A DNA stretch of 64,000 nt, taken from positions 7,606 to 71,605 of the forward strand of contig DPOR01000017.1 in NCBI GenBank assembly GCA_003538135.1. Direction: 5' to 3'. Origin of the DNA: Oscillospiraceae bacterium (GTDB taxonomy: Bacteria; Bacillota; Clostridia; Oscillospirales; Acutalibacteraceae). The first letter of the stretch is position 1, and each line of letters begins with the position of its first letter. Under the pieces are notes generated by a model, which saw only the letters and a program-made list of their open reading frames with translations, made no database searches and was not told where the DNA came from. Shown one piece after another: positions 29,478-36,879 of this stretch. Position numbers and translations under genes: made by a program.

Positions 29478-30644
29478 TCAGCCCTCCAAAAATTCTTCGC
29501 TTACAACATCGCGCAGCAGCGAGTTGAGATAATCGAGACTGAAAGACGGCGTTGTCGAGCGCACTCCGTGGCGCGACGCAAGCGCGTCGGTATAATCGGC
29601 AAGGTTATAAACGCGAACATTGGAAAATCCCGAGTCATAGTGAGTGACCGTGCCCGTGAACCTCGCCGCAGTCACCTCGGTCGTGTTCTTTTGATAGTCC
29701 TTTGTGACGGTTATGTGCATCATGCCGCCGAGCATTCTCGGGCCTCTGTCCTGCGCGGAAATAAAGTTGCCGAGCGAATAGATGACGAGCACCTTTCTGC
29801 CGTCTGCGGCGGTCACATATTCGACGGGCTGAATGACATGGGGATGTGTGCCTATAATTATATCCGCGCCCCAATCGGCGAGCTTTTGAGCCAATTCGCG
29901 CTGGCGCTCCGTCGGCGTATGGGTATACTCCTCGCCCCAATGGACATTGACTATAGTCATATCGCTTATCTCGGACGCCGCCTTGACGCGCTTCTCTATT
30001 CTGTCCTCATCCGCACCGAGCATAAGTATCGTCTCGCTGCCCTCGGGCAGGCTCAAGCCGTTGGTGGGCTCCGTAAGCCCGACATAGGCGAACTTTATAC
30101 CCTTGACGGTGTTAGTCGGATTTGTTTTGTAGTCCTCTTCGTCGAGATAAGCCCCGCAGAAAACAACATTTTTGCTTTTCCAGAACTTTATGGCGTTTCT
30201 CAGCCCGCTCTCGCCCTTATCGAGCGAGTGGTTGTTGGCGAGATTGAACACATCAAAGCCTATCTTCACCATCTCGTCACCGAGCTCCGTCGGAGAGTTG
30301 AAGCAGGGATAGGTACTCGGAGCCTTCTCGGGGTCGATTATAGTCTCCTGATTGATTATGCTTATATCGGCGCTTGCGACGGTGGAGGCGATATTTTTAT
30401 AGGCATATGTAAAATCATAGCCGCCTGTTGTCGAGCGGGCGTGCGCCTGATTGTATATTACGCCGTGGATTAGATTGTCGCCCACGGCGAGAATGTTCAC
30501 GCTGACAGGCTCGCGGGAGTCCGCAGTTGCGCTTTCGGAGGTGTTTTCCGCCTCTCCGCCGGCGGGCACCGCCTTTTGACAGGCGCAGAGCATGAGCAGC
30601 GCCGCAATAAGAGCTGTTACTCTGAGAATTGATTTCTTTTTCAT
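29478..30644 (-). CDS. CapA family lipoprotein
   Basis: Calcineurin-like poly-gamma-glutamate synthesis protein (CapA/PgsA) family, 388 residues, predicted to be anchored outside the cell. The N-terminus has a lipobox (LLMLCAC, Cys near residue 22) followed by a Ser/Thr/Glu-rich linker. Family motifs: VGDNLIHG, FNLANNHSLDKGESGL, YVGLTE, VHWGEEYTHTP, GTHPHVIQPVEY and YSLGNFIS. No capB/capC neighbours, so capsule synthesis is not implied; such orphan CapA proteins may be phosphoesterases. It is set inside the usual ylqF-rnhB interval. Confidence 0.9.
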   Translation of the reverse strand: MKKKSILRVTALIAALLMLCACQKAVPAGGEAENTSESATADSREPVSVNILAVGDNLIHGVIYNQAHARSTTGGYDFTYAYKNIASTVASADISIINQETIIDPEKAPSTYPCFNSPTELGDEMVKIGFDVFNLANNHSLDKGESGLRNAIKFWKSKNVVFCGAYLDEEDYKTNPTNTVKGIKFAYVGLTEPTNGLSLPEGSETILMLGADEDRIEKRVKAASEISDMTIVNVHWGEEYTHTPTERQRELAQKLADWGADIIIGTHPHVIQPVEYVTAADGRKVLVIYSLGNFISAQDRGPRMLGGMMHITVTKDYQKNTTEVTAARFTGTVTHYDSGFSNVRVYNLADYTDALASRHGVRSTTPSFSLDYLNSLLRDVVSEEFLEG

Positions 30645-30667
30645 GATATCCCTCTCTTTTTATATAA

Positions 30668-31522
30668 TCAGTCGAGCGTTATTCTGCCCAATTTGCCCGC
30701 GCGGTACTCGTCGAGGAGCATGACCGCCGCGCGCTCCGTATCCGGCTCGCCGCCGCTTATCAGCATACCGCGCTTTCTCGCAAGCATTTCAAGGCGTTCA
30801 AATTCCTCGCTCTCCGGCGAAAATTCCAATTTATACCGTTCCTTTATCCGCTCGGGATAGTTTTCGTTCATTATCGTTAAAAACCGCGCCGCGATAAGCT
30901 CGATGTCGAGTATGGTATCCTTGACCGAGCCGATAAACGCAAGGCGCAGACCCACGTCCGGGTCGTCGAACTTCGGCCAGAGCACGCCGGGCGTGTCGAG
31001 CAGCTCGATGCCGTTTCCTATGCCGAACCACTGATTTTGGCGCGTGACTCCGGGCTTGTCCGCAACCTTTGCCTTGTTCTTGCCCGCCATGCGGTTGATA
31101 AACGAGGACTTTCCCGTGTTGGGTATGCCCACTACCATCAGACGAAGTGGCTTGCCCGCCATGCCCTTTTGAGCGTTCGCCTCGATTTTATCGGCGAGCA
31201 TACGGCGGACGGTCGGCGCAAAGGCGTTTAAGCCCTTGCCCGAACGGCAGTCAACGGCAATAGCCGTCACGCCCTGCTTGCCGAGCTCGGATATCATGCG
31301 GCGCGTCGCGTTTTCGTCGGCGAGGTCGCACTTATTGAGAATGACCATGAGCGGCTTTTGTCCTATAAGCTCCGGCAGCTCGGGGTTGCGGCTGCTCACT
31401 GGCACACGCGCGTCAACTATCTCGACCACCGCATCAACGAGCGGCAGACTCTCTTTTATCTGTCTGCGCGTCCGAGCCATATGACCCGGAAACCACTGGA
31501 CATAAAGATCTCCGTTTTCCAA
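30668..31522 (-). CDS. ylqF: Ribosome biogenesis GTPase YlqF/RbgA (TTG start)
   Basis: Circularly permuted GTPase needed for late 50S assembly, 284 residues. The permuted order is visible: NKCDLAD (G4, near residue 62) precedes GIPNTGKSSFINR (G1, near 131), then PGVTRQ and DTPGVLWP. The opening QWFPGHMARTRRQI is the RbgA signature. The TTG has AAGGAGG at the right distance; no in-frame ATG fits. It has its own promoter, and the gene order rplS-lepB-ylqF-rnhB is conserved. Confidence 0.96.
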   Translation of the reverse strand: MENGDLYVQWFPGHMARTRRQIKESLPLVDAVVEIVDARVPVSSRNPELPELIGQKPLMVILNKCDLADENATRRMISELGKQGVTAIAVDCRSGKGLNAFAPTVRRMLADKIEANAQKGMAGKPLRLMVVGIPNTGKSSFINRMAGKNKAKVADKPGVTRQNQWFGIGNGIELLDTPGVLWPKFDDPDVGLRLAFIGSVKDTILDIELIAARFLTIMNENYPERIKERYKLEFSPESEEFERLEMLARKRGMLISGGEPDTERAAVMLLDEYRAGKLGRITLD

Positions 31523-31591
31523 AATTCTTCCTCCTTGGGACTGTATGCGCCCGTACTCCGTGCGCCGTATATAAATTGACTCTACTAAATG

Positions 31592-31620
31592 AGTATATCA
31601 AAAAAACTTTATCTTTACAA
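31592..31620 (-). promoter_or_regulatory. Sigma-A promoter for ylqF and downstream genes
   Basis: TTGTAA at 31615-31620 and TATACT at 31592-31597 on the minus strand, 17-bp spacer, immediately beyond the lepB terminator. It can drive ylqF-capA-rnhB-yraN-M19-thrC, whose gaps are all short. Confidence 0.72.
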
Positions 31621-31622
31621 GC

Positions 31623-31645
31623 AAAAAACGCAGCCGAAGCTGCGT
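31623..31645 (-). terminator. Intrinsic terminator after lepB
   Basis: ACGCAGC/GCTGCGT stem around a TTCG tetraloop, followed on the minus strand by TTTTTT. Thirty bases past the lepB stop. Confidence 0.88.
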
Positions 31646-31674
31646 CTTAACTGCATATTGCCGAGCGGGCAGGA

Positions 31675-32316
31675 TTATTTGCCCTCGTCCGGATGAAAAT
31701 TATAGTAAACATCCCACTGACCGAACGGCATTATCCTGCCGATGACCTTGCCCATGATGTACTTCTCGTCGATAAATCCGACAACTCTCATGCGGCTGTC
31801 CGTCGAGTCATTTCTGTTGTCGCCCATAACAAAGAGCATACCCTCGGGCACGGTTGCGGGAAATTCTATATTGCCGCGGGAATATGTAGGCTCGAGCGTA
31901 TATTTTTCGTCGAGCGCTTTGCCGTCGACATAGACTATACCCTTTTCGCTGTCTATATCCACCGTCTGACCGCCGACCGCTATAACGCGCTTTATCAGCG
32001 TCTTATGCATGGCGTTGGGCTGGGCGACGATAACTATATCGCCGTAATCAAATGAGCGCTTGAGCGAGCTTATCGCCACGGTATCGCCGTTATTGAGCGT
32101 CGGATTCATGGACGCGCCCGACACGACGAGCACGCGGGTAACGAAGGTAAAGACAATAGCTATCACCGCAACCGCCGACACAATGACGGAGACGATATCA
32201 TAGATATTGCTTATAAGCTTCGGATTCTTCGGCTTTTTCGCAACGGGAGCCTGCTCCGCAACATTCGTTTGAAGCTCATTGTCTGTATTCATTTGAAGCT
32301 CATTATTTTCCTGCAT
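31675..32316 (-). CDS. lepB: Signal peptidase I (second of a tandem pair)
   Basis: Membrane-bound serine-lysine protease that removes signal peptides, 213 residues. A hydrophilic N-terminus is followed by one membrane span (about residues 41-62). The nucleophile is in SGASMNPTL near residue 70 and the lysine in TLIKRVIAVGG near residue 108. GDNRNDSTDSR is the box E signature. It follows the other signal peptidase by 33 bp and ends at an intrinsic terminator. Confidence 0.96.
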   Translation of the reverse strand: MQENNELQMNTDNELQTNVAEQAPVAKKPKNPKLISNIYDIVSVIVSAVAVIAIVFTFVTRVLVVSGASMNPTLNNGDTVAISSLKRSFDYGDIVIVAQPNAMHKTLIKRVIAVGGQTVDIDSEKGIVYVDGKALDEKYTLEPTYSRGNIEFPATVPEGMLFVMGDNRNDSTDSRMRVVGFIDEKYIMGKVIGRIMPFGQWDVYYNFHPDEGK

Positions 32317-32349
32317 AACAGTCCGCCTTCAAATCTAAAGCCTTGCGGC

Positions 32350-32970
32350 TCAGTTTTTTATTATTCCTATCTTATTAAACGGGTAGAACCTGAAAATCAC
32401 CTTGCCGAGAACCTTGTTCTCATTGATAAGGCCGATATCGGTGGAGCGCGAATCTATGGAGTCGTTTCTGTTGTCTCCGAGGACAAACAGCTTGCCTTCG
32501 GGAACGGTAAGGGGAAATTTCATATCGTAGCTCAAATTTGTCGGCGTGCCGACATACGGCTCGACGAGCTCCTGACCGTTGACGCTGACGGTGCCTTTGT
32601 AGAAATCTATGTCCACCGTATCTCCGCCGACTGCGATAACGCGCTTTATTATCGACTCGTCCATGCGCGTTGCGTGGGAGATTATCACAACATCCCCGCG
32701 CCCGTAGCCCGAAATTTCGGGCAGGCACACGACTCTGTCGCCGCTGTTGAAGCTCGGAAGCATTGAGTTGCCGATAACCGCGGCAGGTCGCAACACGAGC
32801 GAGAACAACAGTATGAGGATAATGACCGCCGTTTCGAGCGTGGCAACCGCGTCATAGACGATTTTCCACTGCTTTCGGCAGCGCTCCGGTGTCTCCTCTG
32901 CTGCGTCCGTCTCCTGCGAGAGCGCGGCAGGATATTCAAATTTGAACCAATATTCCTCGACTCTGCGCAT
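32350..32970 (-). CDS. Signal peptidase I (first of a tandem pair)
   Basis: 206 residues with the same plan: a charged N-terminus rich in Glu, one membrane span near residues 46-66, nucleophile in IGNSMLPSF, lysine in SIIKRVIAVGGD and box E GDNRNDSIDSR. The sequence differs widely from the downstream copy, so it is an old paralogue and may prefer other substrates. Ribosome binding site AGGG is weak. It lies downstream of the rplS terminator. Confidence 0.95.
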   Translation of the reverse strand: MRRVEEYWFKFEYPAALSQETDAAEETPERCRKQWKIVYDAVATLETAVIILILLFSLVLRPAAVIGNSMLPSFNSGDRVVCLPEISGYGRGDVVIISHATRMDESIIKRVIAVGGDTVDIDFYKGTVSVNGQELVEPYVGTPTNLSYDMKFPLTVPEGKLFVLGDNRNDSIDSRSTDIGLINENKVLGKVIFRFYPFNKIGIIKN

Positions 32971-32994
32971 TGCCCTGCAAACCCCGTTTAAAGT

Positions 32995-33025
32995 GAAAAA
33001 AGGTGTAACAAATAAATGTTACACC
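32995..33025 (-). terminator. Intrinsic terminator after rplS
   Basis: GGTGTAACA pairs perfectly with TGTTACACC around a six-base loop, followed by TTTTTT on the minus strand. It should reduce read-through from rplS into the signal peptidase genes. Confidence 0.87.
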
Positions 33026-33038
33026 CTCATTCGCACAA

Positions 33039-33389
33039 TTATTTGACCTGGCTCTTAACTCTTGCGGCCTTACCGACTCTGTCTCTGAGGTAATAGAGCT
33101 TGCTTCTGCGAACCTTACCGCCTCTGATAAGCTCAACCTTAGCGACATTGGGTGAATGTACCGGGAAGACTCTCTCTACGCCGACGCCGTAGGAAACTCG
33201 GCGTACGGTGAAAGTCTCGGAAACGCCCGAGCCCTTGCGAGCAATAACCGTTCCCTCGAAAGCCTGAATTCTTTCTCTCTCGCCCTCGCGGATCTTAACG
33301 GAAACCTTTACGGTGTCGCCGATATTGATCTGGGGGATGTCGTCGCCTGTTTTAAGCGAGTCCTGTGCAATAACTTTGAGTGCGTCCAT
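33039..33389 (-). CDS. rplS: Ribosomal protein L19
   Basis: Large-subunit protein at the 30S-50S interface, 116 residues as usual. INIGDTVKVSVKIREGERERIQAFEGTVIARKG and the RRSKLYYLRDRVGKAARV end are family hallmarks. CGGAGG precedes the ATG. It heads the minus-strand series but is insulated by its own terminator. Confidence 0.98.
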   Translation of the reverse strand: MDALKVIAQDSLKTGDDIPQINIGDTVKVSVKIREGERERIQAFEGTVIARKGSGVSETFTVRRVSYGVGVERVFPVHSPNVAKVELIRGGKVRRSKLYYLRDRVGKAARVKSQVK

Positions 33390-33401
33390 TTTATATTCCT
33401 C

Positions 33402-33520
33402 CGTTGATTTTCAGACGTTCGTAACAAATTAGATGAAAGAGGAGCGCCCGCTTTAATGTGGTGCGGTCATACCGCTTCGGCATTAAACCCCGTCATCGAA
33501 GTGTGACGGATAACAAATGC
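33402..33520 (-). promoter_or_regulatory. Structured rplS leader, candidate L19 leader RNA
   Basis: The transcript from the promoter at 33527-33555 carries about 130 nt before rplS. It contains a CCGTCA/TGACGG hairpin and a TTTAATG/CATTAAA stem enclosing a smaller hairpin. Firmicutes rplS genes are known to carry an autoregulatory L19 leader; that this is one is inference from position and structure, not from a covariance match. Confidence 0.5.
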
Positions 33521-33526
33521 TTAGAT

Positions 33527-33555
33527 ATTTTAGCATAAAGTGCCCGACAATGCAA
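33527..33555 (-). promoter_or_regulatory. Sigma-A promoter for rplS
   Basis: TTGCAT at 33550-33555 and TAAAAT at 33527-33532 on the minus strand, 17-bp spacer, with TGC before the -10 (extended -10). Confidence 0.78.
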
Positions 33556-33651
33556 GTGTTTTTTGATTTTATTTTTCCGCTGGTAAATCGGCGCGTCTTT
33601 TGTGATTTCACCGCAAAAATTTATTTTTAGCTTAAAAATTCCAAAAAGCTA

Positions 33652-33680
33652 TTGACAATACTTGTCGGATAGAGTAGAAT
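33652..33680 (+). promoter_or_regulatory. Sigma-A promoter for metK
   Basis: TTGACA at 33652-33657 and TAGAAT at 33675-33680, 17-bp spacer, leading directly into the SAM-I aptamer. Confidence 0.87.
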
Positions 33681-33701
33681 GGCAGCCGAAATTTAATATT
33701 T

Positions 33702-33798
33702 CCTTATTAAGAGCGGCTGAGGGAACAGGCCCCGTGAAGCCCGGCAACCTGAAATTATTTAAGGTGCTAAATCCTGCGGTGCAGACCGAAAGATAAGG
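33702..33798 (+). ncRNA. SAM-I (S-box) riboswitch aptamer
   Basis: The S-box core is nearly complete: CCTTATTAAGAGCGGCTGAG, then GGGAACAGGCCC, GAAGCCCGGCAACC, AAGGTGCTAAATCCTGC and GAAAGATAAGG. CCTTAT and ATAAGG close the P1 stem. Binding of S-adenosylmethionine should favour the terminator at 33830-33861 and switch off metK, the SAM synthetase. Confidence 0.96.
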
Positions 33799-33829
33799 CC
33801 GGCGGCGGAAGAACTCCGCATCGCCCAGA

Positions 33830-33861
33830 AGTGCTTAGCGGTTTCGCCGAGCGCTTTTTTT
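33830..33861 (+). terminator. Riboswitch expression-platform terminator
   Basis: AGTGCT (33830-33835) pairs with AGCGCT (33850-33855), enclosing a CGG/CCG inner stem, followed by seven T residues. It lies between the SAM-I aptamer and the metK ribosome binding site, so it is the regulated terminator. Confidence 0.87.
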
Positions 33862-33883
33862 ATTGCCAGAAGGAGGACTAAAC

Positions 33884-35032
33884 ATGGCAAACTACTTTTT
33901 CACTTCCGAGTCCGTAACAGGCGGACATCCCGACAAAATCTGCGACCAGATCTCCGACGCGATTCTTGACGCCATACTCGCCGAGGATAAGAACGGCAGA
34001 GTCGCCTGCGAGTGCTGCTGCACTACCGGCGTTGTCATGATAATGGGCGAGATAACCACAAGCGCCAAAATTGACATTCCCTCGATAGCGCGTCAGGTTA
34101 TCTGCGACATAGGCTACGACGGCCCCGAAAAGGGCTTCGACGGCAACACCTGCGCGATACTTACAACCATTGACAAGCAGTCGCCCGACATCGCTTTGGG
34201 CGTTGACAGACAGGGCGCCGGCGACCAGGGAATGATGTTCGGCTATGCCTGCCGCGAAACCCCGGAGCTCATGCCCATGCCCATATCGCTTGCGCATAAG
34301 CTTGCCGCTCAGCTGACCAAGGTTCGCGTTGACGGCACTCTCCCCTACCTCAGACCCGACGGAAAGACGCAGGTCACGGTCGAGTATTCCGAGGACGGCA
34401 AGCCGCAGAGAATCGAAGCGGTCGTCATATCGTCTCAGCACGCCGCATATATTGAGACCGAGACGCTCCGCCGCGATATCGAAAGAGCCGTTATCCGCGA
34501 GATAATCCCCGCCGATATGATGGACGAGAACACGAAGATATTCATCAACCCCACCGGACGCTTTGTTACCGGCGGCCCGCACGGCGACAGCGGTCTTACC
34601 GGCAGAAAGATAATCGTTGACACCTACGGCGGCTATTCACGCCACGGCGGCGGCGCATTCTCCGGCAAGGATCCGACAAAGGTTGACCGCTCCGCGGCAT
34701 ACGCCGCAAGATACATGGCGAAGAACATCGTTGCCGCAGGTCTTGCGGACAAGTGCGAGGTCGAGATAGCCTACGCCATTGGCGTTGACGAGCCCGTCTC
34801 CGTTTTTGTTGACAGCTTCGGCACGGGCGTTATCCCCGACTCCGAGATAGCGGACGCGGCAAACACGGTATTTGACCTTCGTCCCGCCGCTATAATAAAA
34901 GAGCTCGATCTTCTCCGTCCGATCTACCGTCAGGTAGCCGCCCTCGGCCATGTCGGCAGAACCGATATAGACCTGCCCTGGGAGCACACCGACAAGGTTG
35001 ATGCGCTCAAGAGAGCCGCAGGCGTAAAATAA
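33884..35032 (+). CDS. metK: S-adenosylmethionine synthetase
   Basis: Makes SAM from methionine and ATP, 382 residues. The signature GHPDKICDQISDAILDAIL lies at residues 14-32. GAGDQGMMFGYA and the P-loop-like GGAFSGKDPTKVDRSAAY are the other two signatures. AGGAGG at 33871-33876 fixes the ATG; an upstream in-frame TTG would include it. Monocistronic, controlled by the SAM-I riboswitch, and ended by a strong hairpin. Confidence 0.98.
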   Translation: MANYFFTSESVTGGHPDKICDQISDAILDAILAEDKNGRVACECCCTTGVVMIMGEITTSAKIDIPSIARQVICDIGYDGPEKGFDGNTCAILTTIDKQSPDIALGVDRQGAGDQGMMFGYACRETPELMPMPISLAHKLAAQLTKVRVDGTLPYLRPDGKTQVTVEYSEDGKPQRIEAVVISSQHAAYIETETLRRDIERAVIREIIPADMMDENTKIFINPTGRFVTGGPHGDSGLTGRKIIVDTYGGYSRHGGGAFSGKDPTKVDRSAAYAARYMAKNIVAAGLADKCEVEIAYAIGVDEPVSVFVDSFGTGVIPDSEIADAANTVFDLRPAAIIKELDLLRPIYRQVAALGHVGRTDIDLPWEHTDKVDALKRAAGVK

Positions 35033-35051
35033 CATAATATATATGTATGCA

Positions 35052-35090
35052 AACCGCCGCAGGGAATTTCCTTGCGGCGGTTGAATTTTT
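35052..35090 (+). terminator. Intrinsic terminator after metK
   Basis: AACCGCCGCA (35052-35061) pairs perfectly with TGCGGCGGTT (35073-35082), followed by GAATTTTT. Confidence 0.88.
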
Positions 35091-35145
35091 CGGATTCTAA
35101 GCATTCTCCCGTCCGGAGGAGAGTGTAAAGCTCGGCCTTTCCGGC

Positions 35146-35215
35146 AACCCCTCAGTCACTTCGTGACAGCTCCCCTGCAGGGGAGCTGGCTCGGCGAAGC
35201 CGAGACTGAGGGGTT
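35146..35215. repeat. 70-bp cruciform intergenic repeat
   Basis: Outer arms of 12 bp (35146-35157 with 35204-35215) enclose three small hairpins: GTCACTTCGTGAC, a perfect 20-bp palindrome at 35168-35187, and CTCGGCGAAGCCGAG. The whole can fold as a three-armed cloverleaf on either strand. A truncated relative sharing 26 identical bases is at 56235-56260. It lies between the convergent metK and Cys-cluster genes. Confidence 0.85.
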
Positions 35216-35240
35216 CGCCAGCTCAATTAAAAACTCTGTT

Positions 35241-35750
35241 TCACAGCTTCTCCGCAAGCTCTGCTATGTCCCCGAGCTCGGCGCTGAGATCCAAAAGATA
35301 GCGGCGGGTGTTCTCGTCGCGCAGGAGGTATTCTCCGGCGCGGCGCACGGCTCTGTAAAATCGGCGGTCGATTTTATCGGGGGCAAAAAGCAGCGGACAC
35401 ATCCCCGCGCGCGGATCGGGCACGGGCACTATCACCGTCCCGTTTTCGCTCTCGAGTGCAAGCGGGAACAGCGGGAATATCCTGCACGCGAGCGGTCTTT
35501 TGCGCCTGTCGCATTCGCCGCGGCAGACAAGCACAGGCTCGCCGAAGTTGCCTTCGGATTTTTTTATTTCAAAATCCGCGCAGTCTTTAAACAGCTCTTC
35601 TTCGCCCGGAAACAGACCCATTCCGTCATTTTCATCGCCCGAGCAGCAGCGTGCCGAGCAGAGCCTGCCGCAGTTAAACGGCTTTAGCGGGGTCACGGCT
35701 TCAAGCTCGTCGAGCGCCTTTTCAAGCCCGCTTTCAAAGTCCGGTTTCAT
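35241..35750 (-). CDS. Cysteine-cluster protein (YkgJ-like)
   Basis: 169-residue cytosolic protein. CGRLCSARCCSG near residue 26 and CRGECDRRKRPLACRIFPLFPL near residue 75 resemble the Zn/Fe-binding cysteine cluster of the YkgJ/UPF0153 group, though I am not certain of the family. The start ATG overlaps the sirtuin stop (ATGA), with GGAGGGG just upstream, so the two genes are translationally coupled. Function unknown. Confidence 0.75.
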   Translation of the reverse strand: MKPDFESGLEKALDELEAVTPLKPFNCGRLCSARCCSGDENDGMGLFPGEEELFKDCADFEIKKSEGNFGEPVLVCRGECDRRKRPLACRIFPLFPLALESENGTVIVPVPDPRAGMCPLLFAPDKIDRRFYRAVRRAGEYLLRDENTRRYLLDLSAELGDIAELAEKL

Positions 35751-36466
35751 ATTTCCACCCCTCCGAGCACCTCGCCTACCTTGCCGCAAATCAACAAATC
35801 GGCGCGAGAATCCGCCGAAGTCGGGCTCATATTTATCACAACAAGATGCTTTCCGTCAAAGTAATTCACAAGCCCCGCCGCGGGGTAGACGACCATGCTC
35901 GTCCCCGCGATTATCAGCGTGTCGGCGGAGGCTATCGCGTTGACTGCGCCGCGCACGGTTCTGTCGTCGAGTGCCTCCTCATATAGCACAACGTCGGGCT
36001 TTATTATCCCGCCGCAGGAGCAATGCGGCACGCCCTCGCTTTTTAGCATATAATCAATATCGTAGCTCTTTCCGCAGCGAGTGCAATAATTCCTGAGCAC
36101 ACTGCCGTGCAGTTCGAACACGTTTTTGCTCCCCGCCGCCTGATGCAGACCGTCAATATTCTGAGTCACAACGGCCGAGAGTATACCCTTTTCCTCCAGC
36201 TCGGCGAGCTTCTTATGCGCGGCGTTCGGCTTCGCCGAAACGGCATAGGACAGAATCTTATCGCGGTAGAAGCGATAGAAGTCCTCCGTCTTGCGCTCAA
36301 AAAAAGTATGACTGAGCATCTGCTCGGGCGGATAGTCGTATTTTTGATTGTAAAGTCCGTCCACGCTGCGGAAATCCGGTATCCCGCTCTCCGTCGAAAC
36401 ACCCGCTCCGCCGAAAAATACGAGCGAACGCGACTGCGATATTATCTGAGAAAGTTCGTTTTTCAC
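35747..36466 (-). CDS. cobB: Sirtuin, NAD-dependent protein deacylase (GTG start)
   Basis: Removes acyl groups from lysines using NAD+, 239 residues. FFGGAGVSTESGIPDFRS binds NAD, TQNIDGLHQAAG and ELHGS hold the catalytic His, and the zinc ligands are CTRCG...CSCGG. The start is a GTG (VKNELSQII) with GGAGGGA six bases upstream. An ATG nine codons earlier lies only two bases from the -10 box, so it would not be in the transcript. Coupled to the Cys-cluster gene. Confidence 0.96.
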   Translation of the reverse strand: MKNELSQIISQSRSLVFFGGAGVSTESGIPDFRSVDGLYNQKYDYPPEQMLSHTFFERKTEDFYRFYRDKILSYAVSAKPNAAHKKLAELEEKGILSAVVTQNIDGLHQAAGSKNVFELHGSVLRNYCTRCGKSYDIDYMLKSEGVPHCSCGGIIKPDVVLYEEALDDRTVRGAVNAIASADTLIIAGTSMVVYPAAGLVNYFDGKHLVVINMSPTSADSRADLLICGKVGEVLGGVEI

Positions 36467-36494
36467 ATGTATCCCTCCGTTTCTCTCTGACATA

Positions 36495-36522
36495 ATTATA
36501 CCATTTTCCGCACAAAATCCAA
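36495..36522 (-). promoter_or_regulatory. Promoter for cobB
   Basis: TATAAT at 36495-36500 on the minus strand with TGG before it (extended -10) and TTGGAT at 36517-36522, 16-bp spacer. The expected start is near 36488, giving a leader of about 20 nt before the GTG. Confidence 0.68.
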
Positions 36523-36615
36523 ATGTTTTTTACAGTCCGGACCGAAAAAATCCGCAATGTTTTTATAGAGATTCAACAAACTTCCGTTTTCGCGTGACTT
36601 TTTTGCGATTTTCTA

Positions 36616-36644
36616 TTTACAAACGCTTTTTATGCTGTTATCAT
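36616..36644 (+). promoter_or_regulatory. Sigma-A promoter for the aromatic amino acid operon
   Basis: TTTACA at 36616-36621 and TATCAT at 36639-36644, 17-bp spacer. Transcription should begin near 36651, about 22 nt before the leader peptide ATG. Confidence 0.82.
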
Positions 36645-36672
36645 AGGAACAACAACTTGTGAGGTCATTACT

Positions 36673-36795
36673 ATGGAGCTTTCAGCAAAACTGACAGCAA
36701 AATATTTCCCTTACTTTAGCTTTACCTATTTTTACGGTAAGGCTTATTTGCGTTTGACCGCAGACAGGGAAATGACAGCACAGAGCCGCGCATAA
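36673..36795 (+). CDS. aro operon leader peptide, Phe/Tyr-rich
   Basis: A 40-codon frame opening MELSAKLTAK and closing TAQSRA before a TAA. Residues 11-25 hold four Phe and five Tyr (YFPYFSFTYFYGKAY), far above chance. GTGAGG lies upstream of the ATG. An intrinsic terminator follows 20 bp after the stop, and then aroF. This is the layout of a ribosome-mediated attenuator: starved of charged tRNA-Phe or tRNA-Tyr, the ribosome would stall on these codons and prevent terminator formation. The antiterminator pairing was not worked out. Confidence 0.82.
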   Translation: MELSAKLTAKYFPYFSFTYFYGKAYLRLTADREMTAQSRA

Positions 36796-36814
36796 GGCGC
36801 ACGGTATTCGGCAA

Positions 36815-36851
36815 TCCCCCCGCAGTTAAACGCGGCGGGGATTTTTTATTT
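36815..36851 (+). terminator. Attenuator terminator before aroF
   Basis: CCCCCCGC (36816-36823) pairs with GCGG-C-GGGG (36832-36840) with one bulged C, plus a closing T-A, followed by TTTTTTATTTTAT. It stands between the Phe/Tyr leader peptide and the aroF ribosome binding site at 36866-36870. Confidence 0.88.
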
Positions 36852-36879
36852 TATAAACTTTTACCGGAGGGAAAAAACA

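Noticed and set aside
35100..35240. CRISPR-like palindromic repeat
   Set aside because: A single 70-bp cruciform unit without regularly spaced copies or spacers; no cas genes in the window.
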